The notes under the pieces were generated by a model. That model worked only from the letters and a program-made list of their open reading frames with translations, was not told where the DNA came from and did no database searches. DNA of 5,497 nucleotides from Flavobacteriaceae bacterium (GTDB taxonomy: Bacteria > Bacteroidota > Bacteroidia > Flavobacteriales > Flavobacteriaceae), in NCBI GenBank assembly GCA_020435885.1, contig JAGQYU010000221.1, forward strand, positions 1 through 5,497, read 5' to 3'. Positions 1 through 5,497 of the stretch are shown one piece after another. The translations under genes and the position numbers were made by a program. Position 1 is the first letter of the stretch. Each line of letters starts with the position of its first letter.

Positions 1-413
1 GTAGCCATCCAATAGACAGGAACAAAATTATACGAAGGGAATTCCTCTTTCAGTATTTCTGTAAGATTGATCGTTGAAATGATCTTATACAAAAAATACA
101 AAGGCCCAGTAAACAAATTTAATTGATGGCCCGTAACTACCGTAAATGTGTTTTCAAATTTCAGCTTTTCTATATTCTCCGACGTCTTTTCAGATTTCTC
201 TACATTTTTATACTGATCTGAAAGTGCATTAACCAATACATTTCTTGACTCCAAAGAAAAGGATTCTTTCTTTTCTTCAAGTTGCTTTTTGAAACCTTCT
301 ATGGATGGAAAATTGTTATAGAAAGGCTGTAGCTTATCATCTTTTGCAAGGTAATCGCAAATTAACTTAGAAAAATACCCCGTTTTATAAAATGGAATGG
401 TCTCTACTTTCAT
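1..413 (-). CDS. bshC: Bacillithiol biosynthesis cysteine-adding enzyme BshC (N-terminal part, cut by window edge)
   Basis: BshC adds cysteine to glucosaminyl-malate, the last step in making the low-molecular-weight thiol bacillithiol in the cytoplasm. The gene starts at the ATG whose complement is CAT at 411-413 and reads without a stop to the left edge, giving 137 residues (MKVETIPFYKTGYFSKLICD...). The family is recognised from the block at residues 94-110, TGHQLNLFTGPLYFLYK, followed by IISTINL (111-117) and VPVYWMA (131-137). In BshC proteins this is the conserved N-terminal nucleotide-binding-like region, normally continuing into an acidic EDHD-type motif that lies outside the window. 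The full family length is about 500-540 residues, so roughly three quarters is missing here only because of the window border. It begins 6 bases after the stop of the methyltransferase gene, which suggests one transcript and perhaps translational coupling. BshA and BshB are not in the window. Confidence 0.9.
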   Translation of the reverse strand, partial: MKVETIPFYKTGYFSKLICDYLAKDDKLQPFYNNFPSIEGFKKQLEEKKESFSLESRNVLVNALSDQYKNVEKSEKTSENIEKLKFENTFTVVTGHQLNLFTGPLYFLYKIISTINLTEILKEEFPSYNFVPVYWMA

Positions 414-419
414 CAAATT

Positions 420-1079
420 TTACTTTCGCTGAAACAACGTATACACATAAGGGCGCTCACCACCAGAAGGGTTTACGTATGTATAATTAAAAGAATTTAT
501 CAAATTAAATTCTTCTCCTAATTTTTGTTGAAGCATTGCTTCGTTATAATTAACTACATCTAATCCGCTACATTTTTTTGCTCCTTCCAGATTAAATTCT
601 ACCAAAATGATATACCCTTTCGGTTTTATCAGCTTCTTCACTAATGTAAAATAGGCATCTTGCTCATCTTCCGTTAAAAAGAAGTGAAGCACAGCCCTGT
701 CTACCCAAAGGTCAATTTCATCAATTTGGGGGAGCTTTCTTGGCTTAGTCAAATCATCAATAATATATGTAACGGCATTGGTTTTACCAACACGTTCTTT
801 TAATTTTATTAAAGCCGCTTCGGATATATCATTAGCAATAATATTTGAAAAATCTCTGTTTACAAGTTCGTCAACTAAGGTTGTTGCTCCGGCTCCTGGG
901 ATAAAAAGTAATGCCTCTTTTGGTAAGTTACATTGCTCTATTAATTCTACTGTTTTTTGGGGATTATTTTCATACCAGCCTAATTTTTCAATTTCGGTAT
1001 TCAAATACACTTTATTCCAATGTGTTGGATAATTTACCTGAGGTTTACAACATGACTCATCATCAATTTTTTGTAGCAT
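420..1079 (-). CDS. Class I SAM-dependent methyltransferase, substrate unknown, directly upstream of bshC
   Basis: A 219-residue cytoplasmic protein with a Rossmann-type methyltransferase core. Visible elements in order: a HWNKVY-type N-terminal motif (20-25) with GWYE at 34-37; SAM-binding motif I as LFIPGAGATT (58-67), where the usual acidic residue before the glycine loop is not obvious; an acidic residue after strand 2 (D84 in IANDIS); D108-D109 in the motif III region; DLWVDRAVLHFF (123-134); and a C-terminal KCSGLDVVNYN block (169-179). The HW..VY start plus the CSGL.VV.Y block match, from memory, a widespread small family annotated only as class I SAM methyltransferase. A Cys-Cys pair lies at 10-11. 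The ATG start at 1079 is the only good candidate. bshC follows after 6 bases, so a role near bacillithiol metabolism is possible but is inference. A thiol, metalloid or protein methyltransferase would fit the sequence equally well. Confidence 0.85.
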   Translation of the reverse strand: MLQKIDDESCCKPQVNYPTHWNKVYLNTEIEKLGWYENNPQKTVELIEQCNLPKEALLFIPGAGATTLVDELVNRDFSNIIANDISEAALIKLKERVGKTNAVTYIIDDLTKPRKLPQIDEIDLWVDRAVLHFFLTEDEQDAYFTLVKKLIKPKGYIILVEFNLEGAKKCSGLDVVNYNEAMLQQKLGEEFNLINSFNYTYVNPSGGERPYVYTLFQRK

Positions 1080-1090
1080 TTTATTGATTT

Positions 1091-1116
1091 TTGTTAAAAT
1101 TACTAATTTTTAACAA
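1091..1116. repeat. AT-rich imperfect palindrome in the rimO-methyltransferase gap (possible operator)
   Basis: On the plus strand the arms are TTGTTAAAATTA and TAATTTTTAACAA around a central C. They are complementary except for one extra T in the right arm. The site lies 12 bases upstream of the methyltransferase start, where the leader or promoter should be. A related GTTAAAAA run recurs on the minus strand just after the rimO stop (complement of 1140-1155). The element has no GC-rich stem and no following T-run, so it does not look like an intrinsic terminator. A dimeric regulator could bind it, but chance symmetry in an AT-rich gap is quite possible. Confidence 0.35.
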
Positions 1117-1154
1117 TCAGTCGAAAATAGTAAAGAGAACTAACATTTTTTTAA

Positions 1155-2465
1155 CTATATCGGTTCTCCATAGAGATCAAAATCTCCGGCATCAACAATT
1201 TTTACATTTATAAACTTCCCTATTTGCACATAATGTTTGGTGGCATCCACTAGTACATCATTATCTACATCAGGAGAATCAAACTCAGTTCTTCCATAAA
1301 AATAATTACCTTCTTTCCTATCAAAAATACACTTGAAGACCTTGCCTATCTTTTCTTGATTCAACTCCCACGAAATCTGGCTCTGAACTTCCATGATCTC
1401 AGCTACTCGTTGCTCTTTCACTTCTTCAGGAACATCATCAACCAAGGTTGCAGCATGTGTGTTTTCCTCATGAGAATACGCAAAAGCTCCCAATCTGTCA
1501 AAACGCGTATCGATAACCCACTGTTTCAATTCTTCAAATTTTTCTTCCGTTTCACCGGGATAGCCGACAATCAACGTAGTTCTGATAGCCATATTGGGGA
1601 CTGCCTCTCTAAACTGCTGTATTAATTTTCTCGTCTTTTCTGAAGTAGTACCTCGCCGCATAGAAGTTAAAATTTCTGTATTGATATGCTGAAGCGGAAT
1701 ATCTAAATAATTACACACTTTGGACTCGTTCTTCATAACTTCTAGCACATCAAGCGGAAAACCTGTAGGAAAAGCATAGTGTAATCGAATCCATTCAATT
1801 CCTTCAATTTTTACTAGTTCCTTTAACAAATCAGCTAAGGCTCTTTTTTTATAGATATCCAAACCGTAATAAGTAAGGTCTTGAGCAATCAAAATAAGTT
1901 CCTTAATACCTTTTTCTGCCAGTTTTGAAGCTTCTTCTACTAATTCTTCAATAGGCGTTGATATGTGTTTGCCACGCATCAGTGGAATGGCACAAAATGA
2001 ACAAGGTCTATCACAACCTTCTGCTATTTTTAAATATGCATAGTGTTTTGGCGTGGTTGTTAGGCGTTCGCCAATAAGTTCATGTTTGTAATCGGCTTCT
2101 AAAACTTTTAGCAAATTAGGCAGATCATGTGTGCCAAAATATTCATCAACATCAGGGATTTCTTTTTCCAAATCAGGTTTGTAGCGTTCGCTTAAACACC
2201 CTGTTACATACACTTTATCTACCAGCCCTTTTTCCTTTTTATCAACATAATATAAAATAGTATTGATGGACTCCTCCTTGGCCTTTCCAATAAAACCACA
2301 TGTATTGATTACTACAATGTTACCATCATCATTTTCATCTTCATGAACCACTTCTTTATTGTTGGCCTTCAACTGCCCCATCAACACTTCAGAATCATAT
2401 ATATTCTTTGAACAGCCAAGGGTTACTACATTGATTTTATTCTTTTTGGATGTTTTAGTCCGCAT
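1155..2465 (-). CDS. rimO: Ribosomal protein S12 methylthiotransferase RimO
   Basis: RimO is a radical-SAM enzyme that adds a methylthio group to the conserved aspartate (Asp88 in E. coli numbering) of ribosomal protein S12. The 436-residue product shows all expected parts. The N-terminal MTTase domain has three cluster cysteines at C18 (VTLGCSKN), C56 (NTCGF) and C90 (VTGCLSER). The radical-SAM motif EGCDRPCSFCAIP supplies C151, C155 and C158. IVGYPGETEEKFEEL and FAYSHEENT follow, and a TRAM domain covers about 370-436, ending in DFDLYGEPI. The YSHEE.T and DLYGE ends point to RimO rather than the tRNA enzyme MiaB. The length is typical. I chose ATG at 2465 over an in-frame TTG at 2486, because the TTG falls within a promoter-like TACTTTTG and RimO relatives start just before the KINVVTLGC strand. 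The stop is TAG. It is divergent from the serine hydrolase gene, and the methyltransferase gene follows after 75 bases. Confidence 0.96.
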   Translation of the reverse strand: MRTKTSKKNKINVVTLGCSKNIYDSEVLMGQLKANNKEVVHEDENDDGNIVVINTCGFIGKAKEESINTILYYVDKKEKGLVDKVYVTGCLSERYKPDLEKEIPDVDEYFGTHDLPNLLKVLEADYKHELIGERLTTTPKHYAYLKIAEGCDRPCSFCAIPLMRGKHISTPIEELVEEASKLAEKGIKELILIAQDLTYYGLDIYKKRALADLLKELVKIEGIEWIRLHYAFPTGFPLDVLEVMKNESKVCNYLDIPLQHINTEILTSMRRGTTSEKTRKLIQQFREAVPNMAIRTTLIVGYPGETEEKFEELKQWVIDTRFDRLGAFAYSHEENTHAATLVDDVPEEVKEQRVAEIMEVQSQISWELNQEKIGKVFKCIFDRKEGNYFYGRTEFDSPDVDNDVLVDATKHYVQIGKFINVKIVDAGDFDLYGEPI

Positions 2466-2483
2466 ACTCTTAATTTTTCGCTG

Positions 2484-2491
2484 CAAAAGTA
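2484..2491 (-). promoter_or_regulatory. Putative -7 promoter element of rimO
   Basis: The minus strand reads TACTTTTG, a full match to the Bacteroidota -7 consensus TAnnTTTG, 18 bases upstream of the rimO ATG. Transcription would begin at about 2477-2480, leaving a short A-rich leader and excluding the TTG at 2486 as the start codon. No TTG/TTTG is found 19-21 bases further upstream, so the -33 half is not supported. Confidence 0.45.
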
Positions 2492-2538
2492 CTTAAACCT
2501 TTTAATTTACGTTTAGTCTAAGTCATAAATTGCTGATT

Positions 2539-3624
2539 ATGTTTTATAAGCGAATCCTATTTTTCTTGTTAGCAGTAACTACACTCGCTACATTTTTTGG
2601 TTGTTCTGATGATGATACAGATACGAAACCTGTAGAATTATATTTTCCGCCAAACAACAGTAGTATTTGGGAAACGGTTTCTCCTGAAGACTTAAAATGG
2701 AATACTTCCAACTTGCAATCATTATATACTTTTCTTGATGAGAAAAAGACAAAGGCTTTTATCATTTTACAAGATGGTAAAATTGCCGTTGAATGGTACA
2801 GTGATGATTTCAGTTCAACTACAAACCATACATGGAACTCTGCAGCCAAAACACTAACTGCATTTACAGTTGGAATAGCCCAACAGGAAGGTTTTTTAGA
2901 TTTGGATGACAGCTCACAGCTATATTTAGGCGAAAATTGGTCTAGTATGACAGACACTCAGGAAAAAAATGTAACCGTTTGGCATCATTTGACAATGACA
3001 ACCGGTTTGGATTATACAGTACCTGATTCAAGTTGTACAGATCCTGAAGATCTACTTTATAAAAATGAACCCGGCACTTTTTGGTATTATCATAACGCTC
3101 CCTATACATTAAATCATTCTATTATAGCCGGAGCTACCAATAAAAGTTTTACTGCCTATTTTAATGAAACAATTAGAGATAGAATAGGCATGCAAGGCTC
3201 TTGGATACCTGTTGGATGTTTTCACTTATATTTTAGTACGGCGCGTAGTATGGCTCGTTTCGGTCTTTTAAACCTCAATAAAGGTACATGGGGAGACGAA
3301 GTTATTTTATCTGATGAAAATTTCTTTAAAGATATGACCAACACTTCTCAAAACATGAATAAAGCCTACGGCTATTTGTGGTGGCTCAACGGAAAAGAAA
3401 GTTTCAGATTGCCATCATCAGAAGAGTTATACACAGGAAATTTAATACCAAATGCACCTTATGATATGTATGCGGGGCTCGGAAAAGATGATCAAAAATT
3501 ATATGTTATCCCTAGTAAAAATATGGTTATAGTACGGATGGGAGATAATGCAAACGATTCGGTCTTTGGACCTTCAGGTTTTGATTATGAACTTTGGGAA
3601 ATGATAAATTCAGTCCTCAATTAA
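2539..3624 (+). CDS. Surface-lipoprotein serine hydrolase, beta-lactamase class C fold
   Basis: A 361-residue member of the serine hydrolase / class C beta-lactamase family (Pfam Beta-lactamase type), which includes esterases, amidases and peptidases; the actual substrate is unknown. The N-terminus is a lipoprotein signal: KR, a hydrophobic stretch, then FFGC with lipid-accepting C22. SDDDTD follows directly, the kind of acidic stretch that sends Bacteroidota lipoproteins to the cell surface. The catalytic motif S-x-x-K is SAAK (S101, K104) in WNSAAKTLTAFTVGIAQQEG. The second motif is Y184-H-N186 in WYYHNAPYTLN. VTVWHHLTMTTGLDY (145-159) and STARSMARFG (233-242) are family landmarks. The third motif is GLGKDDQ (313-319) instead of KTG or HxG, as seen in hydrolase rather than true beta-lactamase branches. 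ATG at 2539 is preferred to TTG at 2530, because it begins exactly at the signal peptide. Antibiotic resistance should not be assumed. Confidence 0.9.
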   Translation: MFYKRILFFLLAVTTLATFFGCSDDDTDTKPVELYFPPNNSSIWETVSPEDLKWNTSNLQSLYTFLDEKKTKAFIILQDGKIAVEWYSDDFSSTTNHTWNSAAKTLTAFTVGIAQQEGFLDLDDSSQLYLGENWSSMTDTQEKNVTVWHHLTMTTGLDYTVPDSSCTDPEDLLYKNEPGTFWYYHNAPYTLNHSIIAGATNKSFTAYFNETIRDRIGMQGSWIPVGCFHLYFSTARSMARFGLLNLNKGTWGDEVILSDENFFKDMTNTSQNMNKAYGYLWWLNGKESFRLPSSEELYTGNLIPNAPYDMYAGLGKDDQKLYVIPSKNMVIVRMGDNANDSVFGPSGFDYELWEMINSVLN

Positions 3625-4305
3625 CTAAACAAAACCTCTTTTTTGAGCTTCTTCAATGATAGTCTCATCATTAGCTTCATCAAGTTTTAAAAGGTTTCTT
3701 ATCTGATTCTTTCGCTTTTCTATAGCACTAAGGGATAGATTTATATAATTAGGCAAGTTTTTTGTTTTAATCCCCTTAGAAAGATAAAAAATGATTTTTC
3801 TATTGATATCATCCAGCACAACGCCCTCACTATTTAATGATTGATTTCTAAAATAATTTACAACAGTAGCACTGTAATAAGGAGGACTGTACATAATAGC
3901 ATTAAAAGCAATTAAAAATTCTTTAGAAGTTAAATCGTTCTTAATTAGTAGCCCATCAGGATTTACTGTTTTTAAAATATTATGAATCCTAAAGGTCTCA
4001 TTGAACATGGTTAGAATAACAATCTTTGCAAAAGGCAACTTCTCTCTGGCAAATACCGCTAACCCTTCTCCTGAAATAATTTCTCCGTCAGAAGATGGTG
4101 GTAATTTAACATCAAAGAAAAGGAGATTATAGGGTGTGTTCTCTCCTACTGATCTTACAATTTTTTTAATAGCTGTATCAATATCATTGGCAGTATCTAT
4201 CAAAAAACGATAATCAGACAAGTCAGATGAGCTTAATAGATTCTTATAAGCCTCAACGATCATTGGGTGATCATCCACGATCAATATTCGTAACTTCTTC
4301 TTCAT
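3625..4305 (-). CDS. Two-component response regulator, NarL/FixJ-like
   Basis: A 226-residue cytoplasmic regulator, probably the phosphorylation target of the kinase encoded just upstream. The receiver domain covers about 1-145: acidic pocket D11-D12 (LIVDDHP), phosphoacceptor D65 (LLFFDVKLPP), switch T99 (VILTM) and K122 (LLIKND). The loop after D65 is long (PPSSDGEIISGEG) compared with the usual short MPGMDG-type loop. The C-terminal part (about 164-208) resembles a LuxR/GerE helix-turn-helix: DINRKIIFYLSKGIKTKNLPNYINLSLSAIEKRKNQI. It is divergent from the family consensus, with LPNYINLSLSAIEKRK in place of the IA..L.IS..TVK.H pattern. DNA binding is therefore likely but not certain. The start is ATG at 4305. 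The gap to the kinase holds a good promoter. Its TAG stop abuts the TAA of the convergent hydrolase gene. Target genes cannot be read from the sequence. Confidence 0.9.
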   Translation of the reverse strand: MKKKLRILIVDDHPMIVEAYKNLLSSSDLSDYRFLIDTANDIDTAIKKIVRSVGENTPYNLLFFDVKLPPSSDGEIISGEGLAVFAREKLPFAKIVILTMFNETFRIHNILKTVNPDGLLIKNDLTSKEFLIAFNAIMYSPPYYSATVVNYFRNQSLNSEGVVLDDINRKIIFYLSKGIKTKNLPNYINLSLSAIEKRKNQIRNLLKLDEANDETIIEEAQKRGFV

Positions 4306-4347
4306 TAAATAAATAAAATAGCGACAGGGGTTGCAGTACGTTTATAA

Positions 4348-4379
4348 CAAACTTACTAAAAAATTATCACTTTTACAAA
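4348..4379 (-). promoter_or_regulatory. Bacteroidota-type promoter for the response regulator gene
   Basis: Reading the minus strand, TTTG (4379-4376) is followed by exactly 20 bases and then TAAGTTTG (4355-4348). This matches both halves and the spacing of the housekeeping promoter known in Bacteroidota (TTTG, about 19-21 bases, TAnnTTTG). The -33 half lies in the last two codons of the kinase (CCT TTG TAA). Transcription would start near 4341-4344 and give a leader of about 36-39 bases, which contains a small GC-rich island (CTGCAACCCCTGTCGC) in otherwise AT-rich sequence. Confidence 0.65.
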
Positions 4380-5497
4380 GGCACTTCAATTCTTATGGTT
4401 GTACCTTCGCCTTTCTCTGAAGTAACGTTAATAGTTCCGTGAAGATTTTTAATACGAGAATCCATATTTTTAAGTCCAATCCCTCTAGATTTGGAAGCAG
4501 TATCAAAACCTACACCATCATCTTGAATTGTTAGCTTTATATGATTATCAACTATTTTAAATTCAACCAATACATTTTCGGCCTTAGCATATTTATTGAT
4601 ATTTTGTACAGCTTCCTGAATAATTCTATACAAATTCATTTGTAGACTACCACTCAATTTTTCAAGCTTAAGTTGTTCGTCATATTTAAAAGCATAATTG
4701 AATTTACCTACAATACTCTGTTTTTCAAGAAGTTCTTCTATAAGAGTAGCATAACCTATATCTGACATTACAGATTTTTCGTTCAGCTCATGAGAAACGT
4801 TGCGAATTTCATCTTCAACTTCCTGTAAATCACTAATATATTTTTCTCTTTTAATGATAGATTCTTCATCTTTTGCACTGTTGAGCGTTCCCAAAATAAG
4901 ACGTGTTCCAAATAATTTTCCTAAAACACCATCATGCAACTCCTCTGAGATGCGTTTTTTTATTTCCCTTCTGCCTTCGTCAACACTGTATTGCTGATTT
5001 AACATTAAATTATAGATTTCTTCGTTGGCTTCTTGTTGTTCTTTTTCTAATTGAAGCTTTTTATTGCGCATCCGTTGATTCCAAATGATAAAGAGTAACA
5101 AGCCCATGGCAATTATTATGGATGATACCGTTGTTATGGTTTTCTTTTGTTCTGTTAATTTTTCTGTTCTCTCTTTAAATTCATCTGTTTCAAAACGAAT
5201 GCGGGCAAATTTATTTCTGATCTTCCTTTCTTCTTTTTGGAGGCTATCACTCAACTCCATATATTCATTGGCATAATCATAGTCGCTTTTTACTTTAGAA
5301 AGGAATTTTAGTGCCAGTAACTTATCTCTGTAATTTTTTATCTGAGATGATAATTCATAAGATTCTTTAGCTTCTTTTATAGCTTTTACAATATTCTCTT
5401 TATATAGATAATATTCTGCTAAATGTAATTTGTTGATTGTAACACCAGGAATGTCTCCCATACTATCTCTAATTTTAAGTGATTTCATAAATAAATC
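4373..5497 (-). CDS. TPR-containing sensor histidine kinase, HisKA_3 class (N-terminus beyond window edge)
   Basis: A membrane sensor kinase, open to the right edge of the window. An ATG exists at 5488, but the frame continues upstream of it without a stop (GAT TTA TTT) and begins inside a repeat-like helix, so the true start is outside. Counting from the 5488 Met: TPR-like helices at about 1-80 (for example INKLHLAEYYLYKENIVKAIKEAKESYEL), a charged coiled coil at 82-117, one membrane helix at about 118-136, and a second coiled coil at 140-175. The HisKA_3 dimerisation domain follows with the phosphorylated histidine H185 in RISEELHDGVLGKLFGTRL. The ATPase domain has the N box with E292 and N296 (QEAVQNINKYAKA), the G1 box DDGVGFD (323-329) and the G2 box GIGLKNM (336-342), ending in GEGTTIRIEVPL. 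All ATP-binding motifs are intact. The signal sensed is unknown; TPRs before the membrane helix are probably periplasmic. The response regulator follows after 67 bases. Confidence 0.92.
   Translation of the reverse strand, partial: DLFMKSLKIRDSMGDIPGVTINKLHLAEYYLYKENIVKAIKEAKESYELSSQIKNYRDKLLALKFLSKVKSDYDYANEYMELSDSLQKEERKIRNKFARIRFETDEFKERTEKLTEQKKTITTVSSIIIAMGLLLFIIWNQRMRNKKLQLEKEQQEANEEIYNLMLNQQYSVDEGRREIKKRISEELHDGVLGKLFGTRLILGTLNSAKDEESIIKREKYISDLQEVEDEIRNVSHELNEKSVMSDIGYATLIEELLEKQSIVGKFNYAFKYDEQLKLEKLSGSLQMNLYRIIQEAVQNINKYAKAENVLVEFKIVDNHIKLTIQDDGVGFDTASKSRGIGLKNMDSRIKNLHGTINVTSEKGEGTTIRIEVPL

Noticed and set aside
778..1625. Plus-strand open frames of 84 and 89 codons inside the methyltransferase and rimO genes
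   Set aside because: They lie antisense to clearly recognised coding sequence and their translations show no domain or motif.
2492..2538. Promoter for the serine hydrolase and a TTAGTCTAA mini-palindrome in the divergent gap
   Set aside because: No plus-strand TTTG / TAnnTTTG pair with correct spacing was found (only a TAAATTG-like fragment), and a 9-base symmetry is expected by chance.
2544..2957. Minus-strand open frame of 137 codons opposite the serine hydrolase
   Set aside because: It is antisense to the signal peptide and catalytic region of a strongly supported gene, and its translation looks like a shadow of it with no recognisable fold.
3629..3644. CAAAA...TTTTG weak hairpin followed by T's near the tail-to-tail stops
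   Set aside because: The stem is five AT-rich pairs within the end of the regulator gene. It is too weak to call an intrinsic terminator.
4800..5276. Three short plus-strand open frames opposite the histidine kinase
   Set aside because: They sit antisense to the H box, membrane helix and coiled coils. Their hydrophobic look is a by-product of reading charged coiled-coil codons backwards.
5486..5488. ATG at 5488 as the start of the histidine kinase
   Set aside because: The frame stays open to the window edge and the ATG falls within a TPR-like helix, so it is an internal methionine.
1..5497. A previously undescribed multi-gene system (defence, mobile element or biosynthetic cluster)
   Set aside because: All six genes belong to recognisable families with housekeeping or ordinary regulatory roles, and there are no repeats, att-like ends, transposase or toxin-antitoxin patterns.

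Overview
The window looks like ordinary chromosome from a member of the Bacteroidota, most likely the family Flavobacteriaceae. It is AT-rich. Promoter-like sites follow the Bacteroidota pattern (TTTG, about 20 bases, TAnnTTTG). One lipoprotein carries an acidic stretch right after its lipobox cysteine, like the surface-export signals of this phylum. The gene types (BshC, a TPR histidine kinase of the HisKA_3 class, RimO) also fit. I see no mobile element, CRISPR array, tRNA, rRNA or phage gene, and no multi-gene defence or biosynthetic system.

Left part (1-2465, minus strand). Read in the direction of transcription, the order is rimO (S12 methylthiotransferase), a class I SAM-dependent methyltransferase of unknown substrate, and then bshC (last step of bacillithiol synthesis), which runs off the left edge. 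Only 6 bases separate the methyltransferase from bshC, so these two are probably co-transcribed. A 75-base gap with an AT-rich imperfect palindrome separates them from rimO.

Middle (2539-3624, plus strand). A serine hydrolase of the class C beta-lactamase fold, predicted to be a surface lipoprotein, is divergent from rimO across about 73 bases.

Right part (3625-5497, minus strand). A two-component pair is present: a TPR/HisKA_3 sensor kinase whose N-terminus lies beyond the right edge, followed by a NarL/FixJ-like response regulator. A well-matched promoter lies in the gap between them, with its -33 element overlapping the end of the kinase gene, so the regulator can probably be expressed on its own. 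The regulator and the hydrolase meet tail to tail with no base between their stop codons.

The most interesting leads are the methyltransferase-bshC coupling (possible modification of bacillithiol), the internal regulator promoter, and the missing phosphatase-type glutamine in the kinase. Two start codons were moved from upstream TTG to ATG: rimO to 2465 and the hydrolase to 2539.
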